Shown here: positions 33,914 to 42,063 of the stretch, one piece after another
How the letters are laid out: each line of letters starts with the position of its first letter
How positions within the stretch are numbered: position 1 is the stretch's first letter
Assembly: GCA_025359505.1 (NCBI GenBank)
Contig: JANYHH010000086.1
Span: forward strand, 1-49,055
DNA length: 49,055 nucleotides
Reading direction: 5' to 3'
DNA from: Deinococcales bacterium
GTDB lineage: Bacteria; Deinococcota; Deinococci; Deinococcales; JAAFIG01
Program-made: the position numbers and the translations under genes
The notes under the pieces: model-generated
What the model was told of the DNA's origin: nothing
The model's input: the letters and a program-made list of their open reading frames with translations, nothing else
The model's database searches: none

Positions 33914-33940
33914 GTAGGGGCGCAATGTGTTGCGCCCGTG
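33914..33940. repeat. short GTAG-GGGCGCA hairpin repeat, copy 3
   Basis: GTAGGGGCGCAA faces TTGCGCCC in the spacer between Uma2 and gcvPB; it closely resembles the copy at 17073. Confidence 0.6.
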
Positions 33941-33999
33941 CAACGCTCAGACGAAGAAGGCTCGAGCATCACGCAGGTGCTCGAGCCATTCTGGAAAAA

Positions 34000-35493
34000 T
34001 TACTTCGCCGCAGCGAGTTTCTTGTACGTCAGCACGGGACGCTTCGCCGCCGTGACCTCATCGAGCCTCCGCACGACCGTCGTGTACGGCGCACCCTCGA
34101 GATACCCTGCTTCAGATTTGGCGCGGCGCAGAATCGTGTCCATCACTTCCACGAACGCATCCATCGTCTCGAGCGATTCGGTTTCGGTCGGTTCGACCAT
34201 CATCGCTTCGGGGACGACCAGCGGGAAGTAGACGGTCATCGGGTGGATGCCGTGATCGAGCATCGCTTTGGCGATGTCCAATGTCCGCATGCCCTTGGGT
34301 GGCACGGCGACGAACTCGTGCATGTTGATGCGGCTGTAGGCGGTTTCAAAGCCAATCTGCCCAAATTTGACGCGCAGGTAATTGGCGTTCAAGACCGCCA
34401 TGCTCGAGACATCGTGCAAGCCTTCCGCGCCGAGCGCTCGAATGTAGGTGTACGCCCGCACGAGGTTGCCGAAGTTGCCGTAGAAGCTCCGCACGCGACC
34501 GATAGATTGCGGCCGGTCGAACTCGAGACCGTATACGCCATCATCCAAGCGACCGATCACGGGCGTGGGCAGGAACGGCTCGAGGTGCTTTTTCACGCCG
34601 ACGGGGCCCGTGCCGGGCCCGCCGCCACCGTGCGGCACGGTGAAGGTCTTGTGCAAGTTCAGGTGAATCACGTCGAAGCCCATGTCACCGGGGCGGGCGC
34701 GTCCGACAATCGCGTTGGTGTTCGCACCGTCGTAGTACAACTGAATGCCGAAGTCACGTGCTCGCTGGGAGATCTCCAAGATGCGGGTTTCAAAAATGCC
34801 GAGCGTGTTGGGATTCGTCAGCATGATCGCCGCAACGTGCGTGCCCAGCGCCGCCTCGAGCGCGGCGAAGTCAACCTCGCCTTTGTCATTGCCGGGAATC
34901 TCGAGGACTTCAAAACCCGCCATGATCGCCGTCGCGGGATTCGTGCCGTGCGCGGCGTCTGGCACGATCACGACGCGGCGAGTCTCGAGTTCGCCGAGTG
35001 ATTCAAAGTATTTGCGAATCATCAAGATGCCGGTGAACTCACCGTGTGCTCCCGCGGCCGGTTGCAGCGTCACCGCGTCCATACCGGTGATCTGCGCCAA
35101 ATCACGCGCCAGATTGTGCAGCAACTCGAGTGCGCCCTGCGCGGTGCTAGGGTCTTGGTACGGGTGGAGCTGCGTGAAATGCGCGGCGGCAGCCTCGTTG
35201 ACCTTGGGGTTGTATTTCATCGTGCAGCTTCCGAGCGGGTAGAAGTTCTTGTCGACACTCATCTGGCGGTTCGCCAAGCCCGTGTAGTGGCGCACCAAAT
35301 CAAGCTCACTGACTTCGGGCAGCTCGAGCTTGCGGACGCGCAGGTTGTCCGCGCCGAGCAGCATCTCGAGATTCACACCATCTGCGAGATTCGCCTGCGG
35401 CGGAACCGCACCGCGCCGACCTGCTTTGCTGCGCTCGAAAATCAGCGGGTAATCGTCTTGGTGCTTCTTTGTCTGCTCGAGAATCGCGGTCAT
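34000..35493 (-). CDS. gcvPB: glycine dehydrogenase (decarboxylating) subunit 2
   Basis: GcvPB carries the PLP-bearing half of the P-protein of the glycine cleavage system, which removes CO2 from glycine and passes the aminomethyl group to lipoyl-GcvH. The 497-residue protein has GSCTMKYNPKVNE near residue 68, PAAGAHGEFTG, the DAAHGTNPATA block and the PLP lysine in NLHKTFTVPHGGGGPG. ATG at 35493 is firm: GGAGG lies 7 bases upstream; the frame continues open to 35796 only through the neighbouring small genes. It overlaps the 68-residue gene upstream by 4 bases. Confidence 0.95.
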   Translation of the reverse strand: MTAILEQTKKHQDDYPLIFERSKAGRRGAVPPQANLADGVNLEMLLGADNLRVRKLELPEVSELDLVRHYTGLANRQMSVDKNFYPLGSCTMKYNPKVNEAAAAHFTQLHPYQDPSTAQGALELLHNLARDLAQITGMDAVTLQPAAGAHGEFTGILMIRKYFESLGELETRRVVIVPDAAHGTNPATAIMAGFEVLEIPGNDKGEVDFAALEAALGTHVAAIMLTNPNTLGIFETRILEISQRARDFGIQLYYDGANTNAIVGRARPGDMGFDVIHLNLHKTFTVPHGGGGPGTGPVGVKKHLEPFLPTPVIGRLDDGVYGLEFDRPQSIGRVRSFYGNFGNLVRAYTYIRALGAEGLHDVSSMAVLNANYLRVKFGQIGFETAYSRINMHEFVAVPPKGMRTLDIAKAMLDHGIHPMTVYFPLVVPEAMMVEPTETESLETMDAFVEVMDTILRRAKSEAGYLEGAPYTTVVRRLDEVTAAKRPVLTYKKLAAAK

Positions 35494-35696
35494 GACTTGC
35501 CTCCGTTTTGTTTGCGTTGCCACTCGAGGACGCGCCACACGGCGAGCAGTCCTGATAGCACTGAAATACCGATCCCGATGTGCAAAGAATTCTGATCGCT
35601 CGAAAGCGCAAAATTGAGGAACGCCGCCATGCCCAGCAACTCGAGCGCAGCGACGGGTGCGAGCGCGACCAGCAGTGATGCGGCTCGAGGGGTCAC
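35490..35696 (-). CDS. small two-helix membrane protein in the gcv operon
   Basis: A 68-residue protein with two transmembrane segments (about 8-29 and 40-58) and a basic tail (WQRKQNGGKS). ATGA overlaps join it to the 110-residue gene upstream and to gcvPB downstream, so all three are translated as one block. No homologue is recognised. Its fixed position between the two halves of glycine decarboxylase is unusual; a role linked to glycine metabolism is possible but unsupported. Confidence 0.75.
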   Translation of the reverse strand: MTPRAASLLVALAPVAALELLGMAAFLNFALSSDQNSLHIGIGISVLSGLLAVWRVLEWQRKQNGGKS

Positions 35697-36025
35697 GCGC
35701 TGTCCATTCCGTTGCGCCAGCGCTCCCAGTCAGTTTTACTCCATTGCTCTCGAGTCGCTTGGCGCGTGATGAGGTAATGCTGCACGCCGTAAACAATCGA
35801 AACCATGATGCTCGAGATCGTCAGCACCAGAATCATCGGGAACGCGGTTGGCGCAATCGTTTTGGCATCCATCAAGCGAAACGCGAGGTTCGCCAGCAGG
35901 AACAAACCGCCCGCGATGATCAGTCCGCTGCGCCGCCACAACGCCTTGCGGCTCGAGGCGAGCGTCATCACTGGCACTGGCTCGAGCATCGGTTGCACAG
36001 CTTTCTGACGGGTCTTCTTGCTCAC
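35693..36025 (-). CDS. small membrane protein in the gcv operon
   Basis: A 110-residue protein with two transmembrane segments (about 33-52 and 63-84) and a charged, Trp-rich C-terminus (EQWSKTDWERWRNG). The start is GTG at 36025, which overlaps the gcvPA stop (GTGA). It overlaps the next small gene by 4 bases. The frame upstream to 36145 lies in gcvPA and is not used. I recognise no family. The layout suggests obligatory co-expression with gcvPA and gcvPB. Confidence 0.75.
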   Translation of the reverse strand: MSKKTRQKAVQPMLEPVPVMTLASSRKALWRRSGLIIAGGLFLLANLAFRLMDAKTIAPTAFPMILVLTISSIMVSIVYGVQHYLITRQATREQWSKTDWERWRNGMDSA

Positions 36026-37347
36026 GCGCTCAGCACCGCTTTCAACGCAGCCTCGAGCTGGCTGATGTCCGCGTCGGTGGTGAGTTCCGTCGCCGCAAAA
36101 ATTCCCGCGTGACCGAAGCCGTAGGTGACCGGTACGGGCACACACGCGTGAACGCCGTGCCGGGCCAACTCAGCGCGAATCTCCGCCGCAGGCTTGGGCA
36201 ACTTGACCGCGAACTCATTCAAAAACTTGCCCTGCGTGACCAACTCGAGACCCAAACCTGTCATCATCACCTCGAGCCTGCCCGCCATGACCGCACTGGC
36301 AATCGCCACCTCGCGCAGACCCTGCGGGCCCATGCTCGAGAGATAGATCGCGCTTTGCAATGCCATCAATGCGTGGTTGCTGCAAATGTTGGATTTGGCT
36401 TTGGCGCGGCGGATGTGCTGCTCCCGCGCTTGCAGCGTCAACGCGAACCCGCGCCGCCCGTCAGAGTCCTTGGTCGCGCCGACGATCCGACCGGGCAATT
36501 GACGCATCAGCGCCTCGGTCACGGCGATAAAACCGTATGCAGGCCCGCCGAAATTCAGGGCGTTGCCGATCACCTGACCGTCACCGACCGCGATGTCCGC
36601 GCCGTAATCGGCGGGGCATTGCACGACCGCCAGCGACAACGGGTCAACCACCGCGATAAACAGCGCCCCCGCCTCGTGCGCCGCCCTCGCCAATGCCTTC
36701 ATGTCCTCGAGCGAACCTAAAAAATTCGGGTTCTGCACGATCACCGCCGCCACATCGGGGTCAACCGTCGTGAGCGGCGTCAATGACCCGTCCAGCTCGA
36801 GCGGAATCATCTTCGCCCGCACACACTCGAGGAATGTGTTGAGCGTTTCGCGGTACTCGGGATGCACGCCGTGTGAAATCAGCACCGTGCTGCGGTTCGT
36901 CTGGCGCATCGCCAGCAGCGCCGCCTCCGCCACGCCCGTCGCGCCGTCGTACAGGCTTGAGTTGCTGACATCCAGCCCGGTCAGCGCCGCGATCATGCTC
37001 TGGTACTCGAACATCGCCTGCAACTCACCCTGCGAGACCTCCGGCTGATACGGCGTGTACGCCGTCACGAACGACGATTGAAACGTCAACGCGTCCACGA
37101 CCGACGGCTGGAAGTGATGGCGCATCCCGCCGCCGAGGAACGACGGCATGACCTCGAGACTCGTGTTTTTCGCTGATAAGTCCTTCATGTGCTTCAGCAC
37201 GCCAAACTCGTCCAGCCCTGCTGGAATGTCGATTTTCGGGTTGCGAATTGCGGCTGGGATATCATCGAACAGCGCGTCAACACTGTTCACCCCAATCGTC
37301 TCGAGGATGTGCTGCACGTCGGCTGCGGTATGCGGTGTGTATTTCAT
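36022..37347 (-). CDS. gcvPA: glycine dehydrogenase (decarboxylating) subunit 1
   Basis: The N-terminal half of split P-protein, 441 residues. Typical segments are LGGGMRHHFQPSVVDAL near residue 71, TAYTPYQPEVSQGELQAMFEYQSMIAALTGLDVSNSSLYDG (residues about 94-134), and the C-terminal GFGHAGIFAATEL. It pairs with GcvPB. Its AGGAG ribosome site lies 7 bases before ATG 37347 and sits in the end of the adjoining inverted-repeat element. The stop overlaps the small membrane-protein gene that follows. Confidence 0.95.
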   Translation of the reverse strand: MKYTPHTAADVQHILETIGVNSVDALFDDIPAAIRNPKIDIPAGLDEFGVLKHMKDLSAKNTSLEVMPSFLGGGMRHHFQPSVVDALTFQSSFVTAYTPYQPEVSQGELQAMFEYQSMIAALTGLDVSNSSLYDGATGVAEAALLAMRQTNRSTVLISHGVHPEYRETLNTFLECVRAKMIPLELDGSLTPLTTVDPDVAAVIVQNPNFLGSLEDMKALARAAHEAGALFIAVVDPLSLAVVQCPADYGADIAVGDGQVIGNALNFGGPAYGFIAVTEALMRQLPGRIVGATKDSDGRRGFALTLQAREQHIRRAKAKSNICSNHALMALQSAIYLSSMGPQGLREVAIASAVMAGRLEVMMTGLGLELVTQGKFLNEFAVKLPKPAAEIRAELARHGVHACVPVPVTYGFGHAGIFAATELTTDADISQLEAALKAVLSA

Positions 37348-37353
37348 TTTTTA

Positions 37354-37483
37354 GCTCCTAGCTGTTAGCTTTTAGCTAAGAGCTTCTTCCAAGCATTTGT
37401 CAGAAACGTTTTGAACTTGCATAACGCTTGAGGGAACACTGCGCGATCAGCCCTCGAGCCAACAGCTAAAAGCTAATAGCTGC
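37354..37483. repeat. MITE-like inverted-repeat element between gcvH and gcvPA
   Basis: About 130 bases bounded by inverted ends: TAGCTGTTAGCTTTTAGCT (near 37359-37377) and its near complement AGCTAAAAGCTAATAGCTG (near 37464-37482). The left end merges with the gcvPA ribosome site and the right end stops just short of the gcvH stop codon. A second element with related ends lies at 48168-48291. No coding frame is present. Confidence 0.65.
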
Positions 37484-37485
37484 TC

Positions 37486-37866
37486 TCACGCTTCGGCTTC
37501 CGCCACCGCCCTGTACGCCGCCGCGTCGATCAGCTCACCACTGACGCTCGAGACGCGCACTTTGAACAGGAAGCCATCTCCGTAGGGCGCGGCGTTGATC
37601 TTCTCGGGTTCGTCGGTCAGGCTCGAGTTGATTTCGATCACTTCGCCCGCGACGGGGCTGTATATGTCGGACGCGGTTTTGACGCTTTCAACCACAGCCG
37701 CACCCTCGCCCGCTTTCAGCACGCGCCCGACGGCTGGGAGTTCCACGAAGACCACATCGCCGAGTTGATCTTGCGCGAAATCCGTGATGCCGATGGTGGC
37801 GATGTCCCCCTCGAGCCGCAGGTATTCGTGGGTTTTGAGGTATTTGAGATCGGTTGGGATATTCAT
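37486..37866 (-). CDS. gcvH: glycine cleavage system H protein
   Basis: The lipoyl carrier of the glycine cleavage system, 126 residues. It contains the lipoylation segment VVESVKTASDIYSPVAGEV with Lys near 63, preceded by GDVVFVELPAVG, and the C-terminal GDGFLFKV. A strong GGAGG precedes ATG 37866. It shuttles the aminomethyl group between GcvP and GcvT. A repeat element separates it from gcvPA. Confidence 0.96.
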   Translation of the reverse strand: MNIPTDLKYLKTHEYLRLEGDIATIGITDFAQDQLGDVVFVELPAVGRVLKAGEGAAVVESVKTASDIYSPVAGEVIEINSSLTDEPEKINAAPYGDGFLFKVRVSSVSGELIDAAAYRAVAEAEA

Positions 37867-37968
37867 GATTTGCCTCCTAGGAAAATTCCTCGAGCTTGGT
37901 TGCGACTTTAACTTTCTAAACTAATAGCGTTTTGTTTTAAATTATTCAAGAGGAAGAATGACTGAGTT

Positions 37969-38340
37969 TCATTTTGAACAACCAAACATTACCCATACAT
38001 CACCATAGCCCTCAACCCAACCAGAATCACAAATTTCCCCATTAGATAACACTTTAAAGTCAATTTTTACACCGTCTGGGCTACCTATACTCCCCGTAAT
38101 ACCAGCACTTTGAGGACTAACGAGTAATTTCACTAGCTGCGGGGTCAACCCACTAAAAGACCCCACTTTGATCTTTTTTTTACCAGATTCGTCCCATACT
38201 CCGTATGCGCCAGAAATAAATGTTTTCTTAGTTGAGGTTATGCTTATGCTGTATTGAGTCTCTTTTGGTACATCAGAAAAAGAGATGCTCATTGTGAGAA
38301 ATAACAACAAAGTAAATAGGCGTTTTGAGAAGTTACCCAT
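37969..38340 (-). CDS. AT-rich exported hypothetical protein inside the gcv region
   Basis: A 123-residue protein with an N-terminal signal peptide (RLFTLLLFLTMSISFS) and a beta-rich mature part with two Cys near the C-terminus (NGEICDSGW, MFGCSK) that may form a disulphide. I recognise no family. The DNA from about 37,920 to 38,460 is AT-rich and has no CTCGAG at all, in contrast to its surroundings, which suggests recent arrival between gcvH and the Uma2 gene. Confidence 0.65.
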   Translation of the reverse strand: MGNFSKRLFTLLLFLTMSISFSDVPKETQYSISITSTKKTFISGAYGVWDESGKKKIKVGSFSGLTPQLVKLLVSPQSAGITGSIGSPDGVKIDFKVLSNGEICDSGWVEGYGDVWVMFGCSK

Positions 38341-38473
38341 GATTTACCTTAAAAAAGCCACGTTACTATCCTAGACGTTTCTTGAGACAAACTCGTCTTC
38401 GGTAATTTGTAGATTCTTATCCGACCTCCACATTGCTTTGCCACAGTTGAAATTCTTATGTCCATAAAACTCC

Positions 38474-38956
38474 TCAAATCGTCTCGAGTTGCTTCGGGAA
38501 GGCTGGCGCAATACTGCTGGTCTCGAGGCTACCCAGATCGCTCAGCATCTCAATTTTCCCGCTCAGGTCGCACAGCCAGACTTCTTTCGCACCTTGCTCG
38601 AGGTACGGGCGCACTTTGTCAGCGATTTCGGTTTTGGAGTTGCTGGGGCTGATGATTTCCACGCAGAGTTCTGGGGCTTTGGGCAGCGGCGTGGCGAAGC
38701 CGTGCAAGGACATGAACTCGTGACTGGCCCACGCGACATCGGCGACTTTGACGCCTTGCGTGGTGTTAATGCTGACTTCAGTGAAGCCAATGCCCGCACT
38801 ACGAAGCTGTTCGCGCAAGATGCCTGCGATTTCGTATTGCCAGTAAGCGTGCCAGTTGGTGGCGGGACTCATTTCAATTTTTCCTGTGTTGCTGAGTTCA
38901 ATTTTAAAAGGGAGGTCTTGCAGACTCTTTTCCGAGATCACTTCTTGCCAATTCAT
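38474..38956 (-). CDS. Uma2-family (DUF820) putative endonuclease
   Basis: A 160-residue Uma2 protein: the N-terminal GKIEMSPATNWHAYWQYEIA block, VADVAWASHEF (Asp), ELCVEIISPSNSKTEIADKV (Glu and Lys of the PD-(D/E)xK core) and KEVWLCDLSGKIE. It is a second, divergent copy relative to 33376. It lies between gcvT and the exported hypothetical gene, 23 bases after the gcvT stop, and may be transcribed with gcvT. Confidence 0.87.
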   Translation of the reverse strand: MNWQEVISEKSLQDLPFKIELSNTGKIEMSPATNWHAYWQYEIAGILREQLRSAGIGFTEVSINTTQGVKVADVAWASHEFMSLHGFATPLPKAPELCVEIISPSNSKTEIADKVRPYLEQGAKEVWLCDLSGKIEMLSDLGSLETSSIAPAFPKQLETI

Positions 38957-38979
38957 GCGTACCTCCGTTCAGTGAAAGA

Positions 38980-40059
38980 TTACTGCCCCGGCGCGTTTCT
39001 CGAGATAAAGACCGCTTCACACAGCTTCGCGCTGACATCACTCCCCCGTATCTCGAGCGTGACCGCATCGCCTGCCGATAACGCCGCGTCAACATACGCC
39101 AGCGCAATACCTTTTTTCAGGCTGGGCGACATCGTGCCGCTGGTGACGTGACCGACGACGTTCCCCTCGAGCTTGACGGGGTAGCCTTCGCGGGGAATGC
39201 CGCGCCCGATCACCTCGAGTCCGAGCAACTGCCGCGTTTTCGGGGCGGCAAGCATCGCGTCTTTGCCGACAAATTCTTTGTACGCTTTGACCGCCCAGCT
39301 CAGTCCCGTCTCGAGCGGATTGGTCGCGTCGCTCCACTCGTGACCATAGAGCGGGTAGCCCGCCTCAAGCCGCAGGGTGTCGCGTGCGCCGAGTCCGCAG
39401 GGGGCGAAGCCAGTCTCGAGCAGCTTGTCCCACAAGGCTGATGCGTCAATCGGGGCGCAGAAAATCTCGAAGCCGTCCTCACCGGTGTAGCCCGTGCGAG
39501 CCATGCGAACGGGGTAGCCAAACAGTGTCGTGTCAAAGACGCTGTTCTTGCGCCTCGAGCTGAGGTCTTCGGTGCAGTGCGGCTCGAGGTGCTGGGCGGT
39601 CAACGGGCCTTGCGCGGCGATCAGCGCCCAGTTGTCGGAGTGGTTCTCGAGGATCGCGTCGAAGCCCGTCAGATGCTGCGTCATGTGTGCGAAATCTTTG
39701 TCGATGTTGCTGGCATTGACGACCACGAGGAAGCGATCTTCGGACAGGCGGTAGACGTAAATATCGTCAACCAAACCGCCAGTCACATTGGGGAGCATAC
39801 TGTACTGGGCGCGTCCCGTTTTGAGTTTACTGACATCGTTGACCGTGACGAATTGCAGGTACTCGAGGGCTTGCACCCCGCTGACGATGAACTCACCCAT
39901 GTGCGACACATCGAAAATCCCGCATGCGTCGCGTACCGCCAGATGCTCACTGATCACGCCCGCGTATTGCACGGGCATGTCCCAGCCGCCGAATTCGACC
40001 ATGCGGGCGTGTGACTCGAGGTGCTTGTCATACAGCGGTGTGCGTTTCAGCGCGGTCAT
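38980..40059 (-). CDS. gcvT: aminomethyltransferase, glycine cleavage T protein
   Basis: GcvT releases ammonia from the lipoyl-bound aminomethyl group and forms methylenetetrahydrofolate. The 359-residue protein shows RTPLYDKHLESHARMVEFGGWDMPVQY at residues 5-31, DVSHMGEF (folate-site Asp region), GYTGEDGFEIF and LGARDTLRLEAGYPLYGHE. ATG at 40059 has GGGAGT upstream; the frame reaching 40155 is only the regulatory spacer. It is the first gene of the leftward gcv set, divergent from the Lrp-type regulator. Confidence 0.95.
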   Translation of the reverse strand: MTALKRTPLYDKHLESHARMVEFGGWDMPVQYAGVISEHLAVRDACGIFDVSHMGEFIVSGVQALEYLQFVTVNDVSKLKTGRAQYSMLPNVTGGLVDDIYVYRLSEDRFLVVVNASNIDKDFAHMTQHLTGFDAILENHSDNWALIAAQGPLTAQHLEPHCTEDLSSRRKNSVFDTTLFGYPVRMARTGYTGEDGFEIFCAPIDASALWDKLLETGFAPCGLGARDTLRLEAGYPLYGHEWSDATNPLETGLSWAVKAYKEFVGKDAMLAAPKTRQLLGLEVIGRGIPREGYPVKLEGNVVGHVTSGTMSPSLKKGIALAYVDAALSAGDAVTLEIRGSDVSAKLCEAVFISRNAPGQ

Positions 40060-40099
40060 GGGTACTCCCTCGAGTGCGTGCTTATTGATGTATCGTAGC

Positions 40100-40160
40100 A
40101 AATTGCGTGGCGGCAACGATTGCGTGCGCGGCAGCTCTAGGATACGCAAACGCAATCATC
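40100..40160. promoter_or_regulatory. dyad repeats between gcvT and lrp, candidate operators
   Basis: ACGATTGCGT (40116-40125) and its near complement ACGCAATCAT (40150-40159) form an inverted pair; AATTGCGT at 40101-40108 and CGCAAACGCAATC repeat the same core. Such spaced TTGCGT boxes suit binding by an Lrp/AsnC octamer, probably the divergent regulator itself. The link is inferred. Confidence 0.5.
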
Positions 40161-40190
40161 GTGCGTGATCTCGAGTAACATCTTGCGATT

Positions 40191-40658
40191 ATGGCGCAAA
40201 CCGAGTTAGACGCGATTGATCGGCGCATCTTGGAGGTCTTGCAGCGCAACGCCCGCATTGCCAATACGGAACTAGCGGACGAAGTTGGGCTGACGCCTGC
40301 GCCATGCTTGCGGCGCGTTAAGCGGCTCGAGGAGCTGGGGTTCATCGCTGGGTACACCGCTGTGCTCGATCACAAGCGCGTCGGGCTTGGATTGACGGTT
40401 TTTGTGACCGTCACACTAGATCGGCAGACCAAGCGCACCTACGACGATTTCGCCGCGAAGATGCGATCAGCGCACGAAGTCCTCGAGTGCTACCTAATCC
40501 TTGGGGAACGCGATTTTTTACTGAAGATCGTCGTAGCTGACTTAGACGCGTACCAGCGTTTTTACTTGGAGGTGCTGACCCTCGCGCCGGGCGTGCGGAA
40601 CATCAATAGCATCATCGCCGTCAATGAAGAGAAGCGCACGACCGCACTGCCAATTTGA
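40191..40658 (+). CDS. Lrp/AsnC-family transcriptional regulator
   Basis: A 155-residue protein. The N-terminal winged helix-turn-helix is LDAIDRRILEVLQRNARIAN followed by TELADEVGLTPAPCLRRVKRLEELGFI. The C-terminal RAM domain has VFVTVTLDR and CYLILGERDFLLKIVVADLDAY, which binds amino acids and drives octamer formation. It is divergent from gcvT and shares the repeat-rich spacer, so autoregulation and control of the glycine cleavage genes by an amino acid such as glycine is the simplest reading. Confidence 0.93.
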   Translation: MAQTELDAIDRRILEVLQRNARIANTELADEVGLTPAPCLRRVKRLEELGFIAGYTAVLDHKRVGLGLTVFVTVTLDRQTKRTYDDFAAKMRSAHEVLECYLILGERDFLLKIVVADLDAYQRFYLEVLTLAPGVRNINSIIAVNEEKRTTALPI

Positions 40659-40694
40659 CCAAGTTTCCAGCCACTCAAGTGCTTTACTCGAGGC

Positions 40695-41360
40695 ATGAAA
40701 TGTTTGTTCGCACTGCTTTGGATGCTCGGCTCGAGTGTCGCGCTGGGAGCTGACCTCTCTGGGACGTGGCTGGCGAAAGGGCTGGACGCCAGCGGCGCGG
40801 TCAAAACCGTGGCGTTGGCGCTGACGATTGACGGTGCGTCGGTGACTGGCACACTCGAGGGTGTGCAGGACGTGATGAACTTGTCGGGCACACTGAGCGG
40901 TGACGCGGCCGAGGGTACGTTGACGAACTCGAGCGGCACGGCGTTTTTTAAGTTCGCTCTGGTGACAGATACGCTCAATTTGACACTGGCGAACTTGGAT
41001 GCGGACGGTAAACCGCTGCTGGCAACGGGCGTGCTGTTCTCACTCAAGCGCCCCGAAGGGCCAAAAGCAGCCGTGTCGTTTCAAGTTGCTGGCTTCGAAA
41101 CGCCGCCCACGACAAACTCATTGCGCGGTGTGTGGATCGCAAGCGGATTACGCCTCGAGTTGAGCGGCAAAGACGGTAAATACACTGGGACGATTTTGAT
41201 TGGCAATGTCAAAAGCGCTGTGACCGCCACAGGCTCACCCTCGAGCCTCAAGGGATCGTTCAAGCTCGGAGCGGTCGTCAAACGCTTCACGGCGCGGCTC
41301 GAGGGCGGGAAGTTGGTGCTGACGCTGGATGGTAAAAAATACGTGCTGATTAGAAAGTAA
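40695..41360 (+). CDS. exported protein with two related beta-rich halves
   Basis: A 221-residue protein with a signal peptide (MKCLFALLWMLGSSVALGAD). The N-terminal half begins LSGTWLAKGL and the second half begins LRGVWIASGLRLELSG, each followed by GTL or GTI beta-hairpins, suggesting an internal duplication of a lipocalin-like or beta-sandwich unit. No family is recognised. It lies 37 bases after lrp in the same direction and could share its transcript. Confidence 0.7.
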   Translation: MKCLFALLWMLGSSVALGADLSGTWLAKGLDASGAVKTVALALTIDGASVTGTLEGVQDVMNLSGTLSGDAAEGTLTNSSGTAFFKFALVTDTLNLTLANLDADGKPLLATGVLFSLKRPEGPKAAVSFQVAGFETPPTTNSLRGVWIASGLRLELSGKDGKYTGTILIGNVKSAVTATGSPSSLKGSFKLGAVVKRFTARLEGGKLVLTLDGKKYVLIRK

Positions 41361-41364
41361 CGGT

Positions 41365-41760
41365 TTACCAGACTCGAGTGACGCCAAAAGAGTCGAGAAT
41401 TGGATCGACACTGACCAAAGCCAATCCGCGTTCCAAGGCTTGAGCGCTCAATCCTCGGTCGAATGGGTCTTTGTGGGTGTTCGGCAGTTGCGCCGCTCTG
41501 AGCGCATCAGAAACACTGAATTGCAACTCGAGAAATCCGTAGCGGCTGAGCGTGCCGTGGAAATCCGCGAGCAAGCCCTGCGCTGCGGGCAGTTTGCCAC
41601 TGGCGTGTTTGATTCCCAGCTCCCAAGCGGTCAGGCTCGAGACGTAAACTGTGACGTTTGGATCGCGGATCAGGGCGATGGCTGATGGTGAGAGCTGGTT
41701 TGGACTCGAGTCGAACCACAAGAAGGTGTGAGAATCGAGCAGTACAGCATCAAAGGTCAC
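41365..41760 (-). CDS. vapC: VapC-type PIN-domain toxin
   Basis: A 131-residue PIN ribonuclease. Acidic residues are Asp9 (LLDSHTFLWF), Glu in TAWELGIKHASGKL, Asp in HKDPFDRGLSAQA and Asp in LVSVDPIL, the complete four-residue set; relatives cut tRNA or rRNA. GTG at 41760 overlaps the antitoxin stop (GTGA), so this start is preferred over TTG at 41766. The subtype has the HKDPFDR motif of VapCs paired with Phd-like antitoxins, as here. Confidence 0.9.
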   Translation of the reverse strand: MTFDAVLLDSHTFLWFDSSPNQLSPSAIALIRDPNVTVYVSSLTAWELGIKHASGKLPAAQGLLADFHGTLSRYGFLELQFSVSDALRAAQLPNTHKDPFDRGLSAQALERGLALVSVDPILDSFGVTRVW

Positions 41761-41990
41761 TGCCAATGCTCGAGTTCATCTGGGTTGAGCGGCGCGAGGC
41801 TTTCACGGATGCCGTCTTCACTTAAGCCGATATGCGCTCGTAAACCCATTGGACGCAGCGCAGGACGCTTGACGGGTACGAGGCGCACGGCTGGCTCACC
41901 ATCCCTAGCAATGACAATTTCCTCGCCCTGTAAAGCGCGTTCGACCAGTTTAGAAAGCTGCGTTTTTGCCTCGAGCATGTTGACATTCAC
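41757..41990 (-). CDS. vapB: Phd/YefM-type antitoxin
   Basis: A 77-residue antitoxin: the N-terminal Phd DNA-binding fold MNVNMLEAKTQLSKLVERAL, then GEEIVIARDGEPAVRLVP, followed by a C-terminal toxin-binding tail. It is expected to repress its own operon and inhibit the downstream VapC. The start at ATG 41990 has an in-frame ATG four codons later. The four-base stop-start overlap with vapC indicates coupling. Confidence 0.9.
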   Translation of the reverse strand: MNVNMLEAKTQLSKLVERALQGEEIVIARDGEPAVRLVPVKRPALRPMGLRAHIGLSEDGIRESLAPLNPDELEHWQ

Positions 41991-42063
41991 AGTTGACTAA
42001 GCATAGCACAGCTTAGTCAAGCAAGTTCGTGAAAAACTGCTCGGGCGGCTGAAGGCGTGACGC

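Noticed and set aside
35494..35796. N-terminal extension of gcvPB
   Set aside because: The frame overlaps the two small membrane genes; GGAGG and family alignment place the start at 35493.
40060..40190. Glycine riboswitch before gcvT
   Set aside because: The spacer is short and lacks the paired aptamer architecture; it holds dyad repeats typical of protein operators.
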